A DNA stretch of 9,620 nucleotides from Bacteroidaceae bacterium (GCA_016302435.1 JAEDNQ010000087.1:1-9620); one strand, 5' to 3'; numbered from the stretch's first letter, positions 1 to 7,865 are shown. A program made the numbers and translations. Notes: generated by a model from the sequence alone, not told the origin.

Positions 1-2
1 CT

Positions 3-674
3 GAACAGCTCTATCAGGTGGGCGGAGCCAGCAAGGCTGAATACGACAACGCCAAGATGCAGCTCGACGTATACTCTACTCAGTACAAGCAGCTTGTGGA
101 GAACACACAGCTCATCTCTCCCATCAGCGGCGTGGTGACAGCTCGCAACTACGACGATGGCGACATGTACTCAAGCGGCAACCCTGTTCTCACTATCGAG
201 CAGACAAACCCTGTGAAGCTGCTCGTCAATGTGTCTGAAAACTACTACAAGAAGGTGAAGAAGGGCATGCCTGTCGATATCACACTCGATGCATACGAGG
301 GTGAGGCCTTCAGCGGAAAGGTTACTATCGTCTACCCATCCATCGACGCTATCACTCACACCTTCCCAGTCGAGGTCACTATCAGCAATCCTGCCCAGAA
401 GGTGCGTCCGGGCATGTTCGCCCGCGCCACTATCAACTACGGCGACAAGAACCATGTCCTCGTGCCAGATGAAGCTATCGTGAAGCAGATTGGTGCTGGC
501 GACCGCTATGTTTATGTATACAAGAACGGCAAGGTGTCATACAACAAGGTGGAACTCGGCAAGCACATCGGCACCAAGTATGAAATCTTCAGCGGCGTCA
601 ACCCAGGCGACGAGGTTGTCATCGCCGGACAGACTCGCCTCACAAACGGCAAGGAAGTGGAGGTCGTAAAGTAA
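3..674 (+). CDS. RND efflux periplasmic adaptor (membrane fusion protein), 5'-truncated
   Basis: The reading frame is open from base 3 to the TAA at 672-674, giving 223 visible residues; the N-terminus (lipoprotein or signal region and the first half of the helical hairpin) lies off the left edge. An internal GTG at 18 is not taken as the start because the frame continues in-family upstream of it. Order in the fragment: end of the coiled-coil hairpin (about 1-36, rich in Q, K and E), the returning half of the lipoyl/barrel-sandwich domain (about 37-65, with LISPISGVVTARNYDDGD), a beta-barrel domain (about 70-146, with KKGMPVDI and VRPGMFARATI), and the membrane-proximal domain (about 150-223, with VLVPDEAIV and GVNPGDEVVIAG). 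Such proteins bridge the inner-membrane RND pump and a TolC-like channel in the periplasm. The pump gene follows, so this is its partner. Confidence in the family is high; the substrate is unknown. Confidence 0.95.
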   Translation, partial: EQLYQVGGASKAEYDNAKMQLDVYSTQYKQLVENTQLISPISGVVTARNYDDGDMYSSGNPVLTIEQTNPVKLLVNVSENYYKKVKKGMPVDITLDAYEGEAFSGKVTIVYPSIDAITHTFPVEVTISNPAQKVRPGMFARATINYGDKNHVLVPDEAIVKQIGAGDRYVYVYKNGKVSYNKVELGKHIGTKYEIFSGVNPGDEVVIAGQTRLTNGKEVEVVK

Positions 675-708
675 TGCCTCCTTATATATATAAATAATGT
701 GTAACTCT

Positions 709-814
709 CAGATGCTCTCTTGACCGAAGTGGAAAGGGCAGGGGACGAACAAGCAGCAATAATCTGCTGCTTACAGCTCTCCCTCCTCTTCTGACAAACA
801 TCGGCAGGCATCTG
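709..814 (+). other. Possible structured RNA in the adaptor-pump gap
   Basis: The 162-nt gap between adaptor and pump is long for such an operon and contains nested inverted repeats. CAGATGC (709-715) can pair with GCATCTG (808-814), CCGA (724-727) with TCGG (801-804), AGGGG (740-744) with TCCCT (780-784, one G-U), and AAGCAGCA (751-758) with TGCTGCTT (765-772) around a 6-nt loop. The four helices are co-linear and could form one long arm. No U-tract follows, so it is not an intrinsic terminator, and no TAnnTTTG promoter box is visible in the gap. A role in RNA processing, stability or translational control of the pump is inference. The terminal 8-bp hairpin is the solid part; the 4-5 bp helices could arise by chance. 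Confidence 0.45.
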
Positions 815-836
815 CACAACAAAGACAAAAATCAAT

Positions 837-3800
837 ATGAGTATATATGAAGGTGCGGTCAAACGACCGATTATGACCAGTCTCTGCTTTCTGGCAATCA
901 TAATATTTGGTGTGTTCTCTTTCATCAAACTTCCTATCGACCTCTACCCGGACATCGATACCAACACCATCATGGTGCTGACATACTATACAGGTGCCAG
1001 TGCGGAAGACATAGAGAACAACGTGACCCGTCCGCTTGAAAATACGCTCAACTCCGTGGAGCACCTCAAGCATGTCACCAGCAACAGTAAGGAAGGCGTG
1101 TCTGTCATCACGCTCGAGTTTGAATATGGCTACGACATCAATGTCCTGACAAACGATGTGCGAGACAAACTCGACATGATCTCCAACAGCTTGCCGGATG
1201 AGGCCCAACAGCCCATCCTCTTCAAGTTCTCTACCGACATGATTCCTATCCTCATGCTCTCGGTAGAGGCAACAGAGTCTCAAAAGGCTCTATACAAGAT
1301 CCTCGACGACAACGTGGCCAACCCTCTGGCGCGTGTCGACGGTGTGGGTACGGTGAGCATCACTGGTTCGCCAAAGCGTGAGATCAACGTCTATATGGAC
1401 CCACAGAAGATGGAAGCTTACAACCTCAGCCCTGCTCAGGTAGCTTCTGCCATCGCAGCCGAAAACCGTAATGTCACCAACGGTACTATCGATGTGGGTA
1501 CACAGACATACTCCGTACGTGTGGAGGGTGAGTTTGACGACCCAATGCAGATGCTTGGCGTCATCGTCGGCTCATACAATGGCGTGAACGTCTATCTCCG
1601 CGACGTGGCTCGCATAGAGGACAACCTTGAGGAGAGAGCTCAGCGCACATTCACCAACGGTGTGCAGGGTGCCATGATTGTCATCCAGAAGCAGAGTGGT
1701 GCCAACTCGGTAGAAATCTCCGACAAGGTCATGGATATGCTCCCAACTCTCCAGTCCAATCTTCCTTCTGATGTCAAACTCGGCGTCATCGTCAACACCT
1801 CTGACAACATCAAGAACACCATTGGCTCTCTCCAGGAGACTATCGGCTATGCCATGCTCTTCGTGGCTCTCGTCGTTTTCATCTTCCTCGGACGCTGGCG
1901 CGCCACAATGATCATCGTCATCACCATCCCTATGTCACTTATCGCCTCCTTCGTCTATCTGTACGCTACAGGCGGTTCGTTCAACATGATTTCTCTCTCG
2001 TGTCTCTCCATCGCCATCGGTAACGTCGTCGACGACGCCATCGTGGTCCTTGAGAACGTGACTACACATATCGAACGTGGCTCCAGTCCTAAGCAGGCAG
2101 CCATCCACGCTACCAACGAGGTGGCCATCTCCGTTATCGCCTCTACACTCACCATGATTGCCGTGTTCTTCCCTCTGACCATGGTGACAGGTATCTCGGG
2201 TGTGCTCTTCAAGCAGCTCGGATGGATGATGTGCGTCATCATGACAGTGTCTACAGTCAGTGCCCTCTCGTTCACTCCTATGCTCTGCTCACAGATGCTC
2301 CGCCTCCAGAAGAAGCAGAGCAAGCTCTTCAAGGCTTTCTACGGACCTATCGCCAAGTCGCTCGACTCCCTCGACCGGTGGTATGAGAAGCGCATCAACT
2401 GGGCTGTGCGCCATCGTTGGACAGTCCTCGCAGGTTGTTTTGTCCTCGTGGTTGCCACTGTAGGAATCGTTGCGGCAACAGGCATCAAGAGTGAATTCTT
2501 CCCAACCAACGACTCTGGCCGTATCGGTATCACTCTCGAACTCCCTATCGGTACACGTGTGGAAAAGGCTGAAGACCTTGCCAAGCAGCTCGTGGTGAAA
2601 TGGAGGGAGCGCTACGGCGAAGACATGGAGTCTTGTAACTTCACTGTGGGTCAGGCCGGCGATGACAATACCTTTGCCTCTCTTCAGGACAATGGTACAC
2701 ACATCATCTCGTTCAACATCATGATGTGTCCGTCTAATCAGCGTGAAAAGGGACTTGCCACTATCTGTGACGAAATGCGCGCCGACCTCAAGGTTATCCC
2801 CGAACTTGCCAAATATAACGTTATGCTCGGCGGTAGCCAGGGTGCAAAGATGGGTGGTCAGCCTACAGCTCAGTTTGAGATCTATGGCTATGACATGAAT
2901 GCCACATACGATATAGCTAAGGAACTCAGCAACAAGTTCAAGGAAGATGCTCGTGTCACTCAGGTCATCATCTCACGTTCAGACTACCAGCCAGAACTCC
3001 TCGTGGACTTCGACCGCGACAAACTCGCTCAGCAGGGCATAGGCCTCTCTACAGCAGCCAGTGCCGTACGCTCACTCATCTACGGTTCGCTCCAGAGCTA
3101 CTACCGTGAGGATGGCGACGAGTATGACATCAAGGTGCGCTACGAACCCACTGCCCGTGTGTCTATAGAAGACATCGAAAACATGGTCATACCTAACGCA
3201 AAGGGACAGAACATCCGCATCCGCGACATTGCTACAGTCAAGGAGAGCTCCATGCCTCCTACTATCGAGCGCAAGGACCGCCAGCGTATCGTCACTGTGT
3301 CAGCCGTGCTCGCTGACGGAGTAGCCCTCTCCGACGGTGTAGAACTTGGCAACTCAATAGTTAAGAATATGGACGTGCCGGCTGGTATCACAGTTCAGGT
3401 GGCTGGTTCATACGAAGACCAGCAAGACTCTAACCGTGACCTCGGTACTCTCGGTATCCTTATCATCATCCTCGTCTTCATCGTGATGGCTGCACAGTTC
3501 GAGTCTCTGACTTACCCATTCATCATCATGATTTCCGTGCCATTCGCCTTCTGCGGTATCCTCCTGACACTCGTGGCCACTGGCACTACGATGAACGTGA
3601 TGTCTATCCTTGGCGGTATCATGCTTATCGGTATCGTGGTGAAGAACGGTATCGTGCTCATCGACTACACCCAGCTCCTCCGCGAGCGAGGCATAGGACT
3701 CATACGCTCATCTGTCATGGCAGCTCGTTCTCGTCTGCGTCCTATCCTCATGACTACGCTCACTACCATCCTCGGTATGGTGCCAATGGCTGTCGGACAG

Positions 3801-4022
3801 GGTGTCGGTGCCGAAATGTGGCGCCCGCTCGGTATCGCCGTCATCGGTGGACTTCTCGTGTCAACAGTTCTTACCCTCATCTACGTGCCCTCTATGTTCT
3901 GCATCTTCGGTGCTGTAGGCATCAAGCGTCAGCGTCGCTTGCTCAGCGCTCAGCGCGAACTCGAAGCTTACTGGAAGGAGCACAAGGCTGAGGAACAGCT
4001 CAATACAGCAAAGAAAAAATAA
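837..4022 (+). CDS. RND-family (HAE1/AcrB-like) multidrug efflux pump, inner-membrane subunit
   Basis: This is a proton-driven drug exporter of 1061 residues, a normal full length for AcrB-type pumps. The N-terminal membrane helix (about 12-30) is followed by KLPIDLYPDID (31-41), the usual start of the first large periplasmic (porter) region. TM2 is about 336-352, TM3 about 357-377 and TM4 about 381-408. TM4 carries the proton-relay aspartates D399 and D400 within GNVVDDAIVVLEN. The second half repeats the plan, and TM10 carries the matching lysine K936 in GIVVKNGIVL. All three residues of the relay are therefore present and the pump should be active. A charged cytoplasmic tail of about 30 residues ends the protein. 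The ATG at 837 starts directly at the conserved N-terminus; no Shine-Dalgarno is obvious, as is usual in Bacteroidetes. It follows its adaptor by 162 nt and precedes a small accessory gene. It resembles pumps such as P. gingivalis PG0540 (XepB) in order of genes; the substrate cannot be told. Confidence 0.97.
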   Translation: MSIYEGAVKRPIMTSLCFLAIIIFGVFSFIKLPIDLYPDIDTNTIMVLTYYTGASAEDIENNVTRPLENTLNSVEHLKHVTSNSKEGVSVITLEFEYGYDINVLTNDVRDKLDMISNSLPDEAQQPILFKFSTDMIPILMLSVEATESQKALYKILDDNVANPLARVDGVGTVSITGSPKREINVYMDPQKMEAYNLSPAQVASAIAAENRNVTNGTIDVGTQTYSVRVEGEFDDPMQMLGVIVGSYNGVNVYLRDVARIEDNLEERAQRTFTNGVQGAMIVIQKQSGANSVEISDKVMDMLPTLQSNLPSDVKLGVIVNTSDNIKNTIGSLQETIGYAMLFVALVVFIFLGRWRATMIIVITIPMSLIASFVYLYATGGSFNMISLSCLSIAIGNVVDDAIVVLENVTTHIERGSSPKQAAIHATNEVAISVIASTLTMIAVFFPLTMVTGISGVLFKQLGWMMCVIMTVSTVSALSFTPMLCSQMLRLQKKQSKLFKAFYGPIAKSLDSLDRWYEKRINWAVRHRWTVLAGCFVLVVATVGIVAATGIKSEFFPTNDSGRIGITLELPIGTRVEKAEDLAKQLVVKWRERYGEDMESCNFTVGQAGDDNTFASLQDNGTHIISFNIMMCPSNQREKGLATICDEMRADLKVIPELAKYNVMLGGSQGAKMGGQPTAQFEIYGYDMNATYDIAKELSNKFKEDARVTQVIISRSDYQPELLVDFDRDKLAQQGIGLSTAASAVRSLIYGSLQSYYREDGDEYDIKVRYEPTARVSIEDIENMVIPNAKGQNIRIRDIATVKESSMPPTIERKDRQRIVTVSAVLADGVALSDGVELGNSIVKNMDVPAGITVQVAGSYEDQQDSNRDLGTLGILIIILVFIVMAAQFESLTYPFIIMISVPFAFCGILLTLVATGTTMNVMSILGGIMLIGIVVKNGIVLIDYTQLLRERGIGLIRSSVMAARSRLRPILMTTLTTILGMVPMAVGQGVGAEMWRPLGIAVIGGLLVSTVLTLIYVPSMFCIFGAVGIKRQRRLLSAQRELEAYWKEHKAEEQLNTAKKK

Positions 4023-4041
4023 TCCACCATTGTCAAACATA

Positions 4042-4085
4042 GCAGCTTCTGACTGGCTTCGGTGACGAAACGAGTCAGAGGCTGC
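4042..4085 (+). other. Long stem-loop capped by a GNRA-type tetraloop, pump-PG0541 gap
   Basis: The arm 4042-4054 (GCAGCTTCTGACT) pairs with 4073-4085 (AGTCAGAGGCTGC) over 13 positions with a single G-U pair. After a small internal loop, TTCG (4058-4061) pairs with CGAA (4066-4069) and encloses GTGA (4062-4065), which as RNA is a GNRA-type tetraloop. It starts 19 nt after the pump stop codon and ends 24 nt before the next ATG. What follows is A-rich, not T-rich, so it does not look like a terminator. It may protect the pump message, act as a processing site or attenuate the downstream gene; this is inferred from position only. Confidence 0.75.
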
Positions 4086-4109
4086 CACAAAGAAACATCT
4101 GATATTATA

Positions 4110-4403
4110 ATGAAAGCAGTATTCATATCATACGACCAGGCTCATCAGGACTCTATCATCGAGTCTCTCAACGACTCTAATGCCCGCGGCTATACTCTCT
4201 TCGAGCAGACTGGCGGACGTGGCACAAAGACTGGCGAGCCTCACCTCGGCTCCCACGCATGGCCTTCAATGAACAGCTCCATCCTCACCATCGTGGAGGA
4301 TCATCAGGTACAACCTCTCCTCGACCGACTGAAGAAGGTCGATGATGACAACCAGATGCTCGGTCTCCGCGCCTTTGTGTGGAATGTGGAGCAGACAATC
4401 TGA
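4110..4403 (+). CDS. PG0541-family transporter-associated small protein (PII-like)
   Basis: A 97-residue soluble protein starting MKAVFISYDQAH and ending WNVEQTI. The ATG at 4110 is chosen over an in-frame GTG at 4062 because that GTG sits inside the upstream stem-loop and would add a non-conserved leader. The central segment TGEPHLGSHAWPSMNS (about residues 42-57) is the most distinctive stretch. Length, the KAVFIS first strand, the flexible glycine-rich middle and the closing FVWNVEQ strand agree with the small proteins encoded after RND pumps in Bacteroidales (PG0541 of P. gingivalis is the type). These resemble the PII/GlnB trimer fold; a sensory or regulatory role on the transporter is plausible but unproven. 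It has no signal peptide or membrane segment, so it should act in the cytoplasm. It is the last gene of the efflux operon, with a strong terminator 12 nt after its stop. Family recalled from memory, not searched. Confidence 0.85.
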   Translation: MKAVFISYDQAHQDSIIESLNDSNARGYTLFEQTGGRGTKTGEPHLGSHAWPSMNSSILTIVEDHQVQPLLDRLKKVDDDNQMLGLRAFVWNVEQTI

Positions 4404-4415
4404 CCTCCAATTTAC

Positions 4416-4454
4416 AGTCAAGTGCAGCACTGTGCTGCACTTGACTTGTTTTTT
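4416..4454 (+). terminator. Intrinsic terminator of the efflux operon
   Basis: A perfect 14-bp stem (AGTCAAGTGCAGCA at 4416-4429 with its complement at 4433-4446) closes a 3-nt loop and is followed by TGTTTTTTAT. It begins 12 nt after the TGA of the PG0541-type gene, so it ends the efflux transcript and separates it from rfbA. Confidence 0.95.
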
Positions 4455-4527
4455 ATACATCACCATGCCTCGTGTGCGCCCCTAAACATCCTGTTTTTAC
4501 TTCTTATGTCGAAATTAATTGCCAAAA

Positions 4528-4561
4528 ATTGTATGGATTCCGATAATTTGTGTTACCTTTG
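4528..4561 (+). promoter_or_regulatory. Probable Bacteroidetes-type promoter for rfbA
   Basis: TACCTTTG at 4554-4561 matches the Bacteroidetes -7 box TAnnTTTG. ATTG at 4528-4531 could be the -33 element, with a 22-nt spacer, slightly longer than the usual 19-21. Transcription would start near 4566-4570, leaving a leader of about 100 nt before the rfbA ATG. It is the only good box between the upstream terminator and rfbA. Confidence 0.7.
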
Positions 4562-4671
4562 CATTATCAGAGAGCATAGGCATGTGGCATTATTGCGTCT
4601 GTAAATGCAGGCGAAGAGTGTCTGGCGTCGGCTTTCCCAAAAACAATCATAATTTATACATAATCACGAAA

Positions 4672-5568
4672 ATGAAAGGAATAGTATTAGCAGGCGGATC
4701 TGGCACACGCCTCTATCCAATTACAAAGGGAGTCAGCAAGCAGCTCATCCCCATCTTCGACAAGCCAATGGTTTATTACCCCATTAGCGTGCTCATGCTC
4801 GCAGGTATACGCGACATACTCATCATCTCCACTCCTTATGACCTGCCTGGATTCAAACGCCTGTTAGGAGATGGCTCGGACTATGGAGTTCATTTCGAAT
4901 ATGCAGAACAGCCTTCTCCAGACGGACTGGCTCAGGCCTTCATCATTGGAGAGAAATTTGTAGGCGATGATGATGTCTGCCTCGTACTTGGTGACAACAT
5001 CTTCCACGGACGCGGCTTCTCTGGCATGCTGCAGCAGTGTGTCGAGGATGCCAAGAAGGGCAAGGCCAGCGTCTTTGGCTATTGGGTCAATGACCCCGAA
5101 CGATATGGCGTTGCTGAGTTCGACAGCCAGGGCAACTGCCTCTCCATCGAGGAGAAACCTAAAGAGCCGAAGAGCAACTATGCTGTCGTCGGACTCTATT
5201 TCTACCCGAACAAGGTAGTGGAGGTAGCCAAGAACATCAAGCCATCACCACGTGGTGAACTGGAGATTACTACAGTCAACCAGGACTTCCTCAGCGAGCA
5301 GAACCTCAAGGTGCAGCTTCTCGGCCGTGGATTCGCATGGCTCGACACGGGCACGCATGACTCGCTCTCTGAGGCTTCAACTTTCATCGAAGTGCTCGAA
5401 AAGCGTACAGGACTCAAGATAGCCTGTCTCGAAGGCATTGCCTACAAGCAGGGATGGATTTCTACCGCCAAACTCAAAGAACTGGCACAACCGATGATAA
5501 AGAACCAGTACGGGCAGTACCTCATGAAACTCGCCGACACAAAATATTTCGGCGAAATAGAAGATTAA
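4672..5568 (+). CDS. rfbA: Glucose-1-phosphate thymidylyltransferase (dTDP-glucose synthase)
   Basis: This 298-residue cytoplasmic enzyme joins glucose 1-phosphate and dTTP to give dTDP-glucose and pyrophosphate, the first step towards dTDP-L-rhamnose and other dTDP sugars of surface polysaccharides. The nucleotidyl-transferase signature LAGGSGTRLYP lies at residues 6-16. The metal-binding aspartates of the family are visible as D108 (LGDNIFHG) and D225 (WLDTGTHD), and the sugar-phosphate-binding EEKP motif ends with K162 and P163. RGELEITTVNQ and GRGFAWLD are also typical of RmlA. Length is normal for the short (RmlA) form. The ATG at 4672 puts the beta-strand MKGIVLAGG right at the start, as in the family. 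An in-frame ATG at 4582 would add 30 Cys/Arg-rich residues and is judged not to be used. No rfbB, C or D is adjacent, which is unusual; tex follows by 67 nt without a terminator, suggesting co-transcription. Confidence 0.96.
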   Translation: MKGIVLAGGSGTRLYPITKGVSKQLIPIFDKPMVYYPISVLMLAGIRDILIISTPYDLPGFKRLLGDGSDYGVHFEYAEQPSPDGLAQAFIIGEKFVGDDDVCLVLGDNIFHGRGFSGMLQQCVEDAKKGKASVFGYWVNDPERYGVAEFDSQGNCLSIEEKPKEPKSNYAVVGLYFYPNKVVEVAKNIKPSPRGELEITTVNQDFLSEQNLKVQLLGRGFAWLDTGTHDSLSEASTFIEVLEKRTGLKIACLEGIAYKQGWISTAKLKELAQPMIKNQYGQYLMKLADTKYFGEIED

Positions 5569-5635
5569 TGTCTTGATGTCGTTATCATCTCAGAAGCGGT
5601 AAGAAGATTAGCAGAAATAGAAACAATAATATTTA

Positions 5636-7804
5636 ATGGAACAAATTTTTGCCAAACTCATCGCCAAAGCCACAGGCATAGGCGAGAGACAAGTGGCTAA
5701 CACTATTGGACTCCTGGAGGAAGGATGCACCATCCCCTTCATCAGCCGATACAGAAAAGAGGTCACTGGCACACTCGATGAGGTACAAGTGGCTAGCATA
5801 AGCGACAACCTCGACAAACTTAAGGAACTCGCCAAACGTAAGGAAACTATCCTCAAGACTATAGAGGAGCAGGGCAAAATGACCGATGAACTGCACAACC
5901 GTATCGACAACTCATGGGACAGTACGGAACTCGAAGACATCTACCTGCCCTTCAAACCTAAAAGGAAAACACGCGCGGAAGCTGCAAGGCAGAAGGGACT
6001 CGAACCTCTCGCTACCTTCCTCATGATGCAAAATCCCCATGCCGACATCGACAAGAAGGTGAAGGAGTTCATCAGCGAAGAGAAGGGGGTGAAGACTGCG
6101 GACGAGGCCATACAAGGTGCGCAGGACATCATCGCTGAGATGGTCAGCGAATCAGAAGAGGCGCGCAACATCGTCCGCTTTGACTTCAACAAGGGGGCTG
6201 TCATCTCTTCTTCCAAAGCTAAACCAAAGTTCAAAACAGAAGAGGAAGAGAAAGAATGGGAAGAAAAGGCACAGAAGTATAGAGATTACTTCGATTTCTC
6301 AGAGAAACTCAAACGATGTGCTTCACACCGTCTGCTCGCCATCCGACGCGGTGAAGCTGAGGGCATACTTAAAGTCTCCATCTCTGGCGACGACGAGAGA
6401 TGTCTCGATCGTCTTGACCGACAGTTCTTGCGCAACTCAAGCCGCAGCGCCGAACTGGTGTGGGATGCCATAGAGGACGGCTACAAGAGACTTATCAAGC
6501 CCAGCATCGAGACGGAGTTCGCCAACCTCTCCAAAGAGCAAGCGGACAAGGAGGCTATCCGCATCTTTGTCAATAACCTTGAGCAACTGCTCATGTCTGC
6601 TCCTCTCGGGCAGAAGAGAGTACTCGCTCTCGACCCCGGATTCCGCACAGGCTGCAAGGTCGTCTGCCTCGACTCGGAGGGCAACCTCCTCCACAATGAG
6701 GCCATCTACCCTCATCCGCCCAAAAACGAACGGGCTGCTGCTGCCGCACGCATCAATACGCTCGTCAGCCAATATAAGATTGAGGCCATATCTATAGGCA
6801 ATGGTACAGCCAGCCGAGAGACGGAAGAGTTCGTCAGACATCTTGGCTTGCCCCAAGAAATCCAGATATTTGTGGTCAGCGAGGATGGAGCCAGCATCTA
6901 TTCCGCTTCCAAGGTGGCGCGAGAAGAGTTCCCCGATTATGATGTCACTGTACGAGGTGCTGTCAGCATCGGGCGACGACTGATGGATCCTTTGGCCGAA
7001 CTGGTCAAGATAGACCCGAGCTCCATCGGGGTAGGGCAGTATCAGAAGGATGTGGACCAGAAAGAGCTTAAGCACTCGCTCGACCAGACTGTAGAGATGT
7101 GTGTCAACAAGGTGGGAGTGAATGTCAATACGGCCAGCAAACACCTCCTTACCTATATCTCTGGTCTCGGGCCAGCCATAGCACAGAACATTGTCGACTA
7201 CCGTGCAGCCAACGGAGCCTTCACCTCACGACGAGAACTCCTCAAGGTGCCCAAGCTCGGACCTAAAGCCTTCGAACAGGCTGCAGGATTCCTGCGCGTA
7301 AGTGGAGGAAAACAACCTCTCGACAATAGTGCCGTCCATCCCGAAAGTTACCCAATCGTGGAGAAGATGGCTAAAGACCAGCACTGCAATGTCGCACGAC
7401 TGATGGCGGACAAGTCACTGAGGGATAAAGTCAATATCAACGACTATGTCACTGATAAGGTGGGTCTGCCCACTCTTCAGGACATCATGCTCGAGCTCGA
7501 CAAGCCAGGGCGTGACCCGCGACAGCAACTCTCAGTCTTCGAGTTTTCCAAGGATGTCAAAGAACTGGAAGATGTTCAGGTTGGCATGGTGCTGCCAGGC
7601 ATCATCACCAACATCACCAACTTCGGCTGCTTTGTCGACGTGGGTGTCCATACCAAAGGACTTGTACATATCAGCGAACTCGCCGACCACTTTGTCAAAG
7701 ACCCCTCGTCAGAAGTGCAGCTCCATCAGCACGTCACTGTAAGAGTCATTGGCGTTGACCTCCAGCGCGGCCGTCTGCAGCTCAGCATGAAGGGACTGAA
7801 ATGA
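5636..7804 (+). CDS. tex: Tex family RNA/nucleic-acid-binding transcription accessory protein
   Basis: A full-length (722-residue) Tex protein, a cytoplasmic nucleic-acid-binding factor related to eukaryotic Spt6 and linked to transcription. Domains in order: N-terminal helical Tex_N region (about 1-190, with GCTIPFISRYRKEVTGTLDE), a linker helical region, a YqgF/RNase H-like domain starting near 327 (VLALDPGFRTGCKV, with D333), a double helix-hairpin-helix region (about 496-560; NVNTAS, then ISGLGPAIAQNIV and VPKLGPKAFEQAAGF), and a C-terminal S1 RNA-binding domain (about 647-720; ITNFGCFVDVGVHTKGLVHIS). No domain is missing. The ATG at 5636 begins MEQIFAKLIAKATGI, as expected. It lies 67 nt downstream of rfbA with no visible terminator or promoter between them, so they probably share a transcript. 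Its stop is 3 nt before a large hairpin, and an intrinsic terminator follows about 120 nt later. Confidence 0.97.
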   Translation: MEQIFAKLIAKATGIGERQVANTIGLLEEGCTIPFISRYRKEVTGTLDEVQVASISDNLDKLKELAKRKETILKTIEEQGKMTDELHNRIDNSWDSTELEDIYLPFKPKRKTRAEAARQKGLEPLATFLMMQNPHADIDKKVKEFISEEKGVKTADEAIQGAQDIIAEMVSESEEARNIVRFDFNKGAVISSSKAKPKFKTEEEEKEWEEKAQKYRDYFDFSEKLKRCASHRLLAIRRGEAEGILKVSISGDDERCLDRLDRQFLRNSSRSAELVWDAIEDGYKRLIKPSIETEFANLSKEQADKEAIRIFVNNLEQLLMSAPLGQKRVLALDPGFRTGCKVVCLDSEGNLLHNEAIYPHPPKNERAAAAARINTLVSQYKIEAISIGNGTASRETEEFVRHLGLPQEIQIFVVSEDGASIYSASKVAREEFPDYDVTVRGAVSIGRRLMDPLAELVKIDPSSIGVGQYQKDVDQKELKHSLDQTVEMCVNKVGVNVNTASKHLLTYISGLGPAIAQNIVDYRAANGAFTSRRELLKVPKLGPKAFEQAAGFLRVSGGKQPLDNSAVHPESYPIVEKMAKDQHCNVARLMADKSLRDKVNINDYVTDKVGLPTLQDIMLELDKPGRDPRQQLSVFEFSKDVKELEDVQVGMVLPGIITNITNFGCFVDVGVHTKGLVHISELADHFVKDPSSEVQLHQHVTVRVIGVDLQRGRLQLSMKGLK

Positions 7805-7807
7805 CGT

Positions 7808-7865
7808 TTGCGAATGCTCTGGATGGTAAGCCCTTTCTGGGCTTACCATCCAGGGACGTTCGCAA
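7808..7865. repeat. Large palindromic hairpin after tex, possible dispersed palindromic element
   Basis: The upper stem is a perfect 15 bp (7819-7833 with 7839-7853) around a TTTCT loop. A small CT/GGA internal loop follows, and then a 9-bp lower stem TTGCGAATG/CGTTCGCAA (7808-7816 with 7857-7865) with one G-U pair. It begins 3 nt after the tex stop. No T-run follows. The arm sequence recurs in diverged form at 9569-9589, which argues for a repeat family more than a simple terminator. It may still stabilise the tex mRNA 3' end. Confidence 0.75.

Noticed and set aside
771..1283. 170-residue - strand frame over the start of the pump gene
   Set aside because: Antisense shadow of a conserved coding region, rich in His, Asp and Cys as expected for such shadows.
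4062..4109. GTG start extending the PG0541-type protein by 16 residues
   Set aside because: The GTG sits in the loop of a strong stem-loop and the extension does not look like the family; the ATG at 4110 opens the expected first strand.
6437..7144. 235-residue - strand frame inside tex
   Set aside because: Lies wholly within a conserved full-length tex coding sequence; no recognisable protein features or promoter.
7808..7865. Simple intrinsic terminator for tex
   Set aside because: The stem is strong but not followed by a T-tract, the loop base is interrupted, and a proper terminator lies at 7926-7969.
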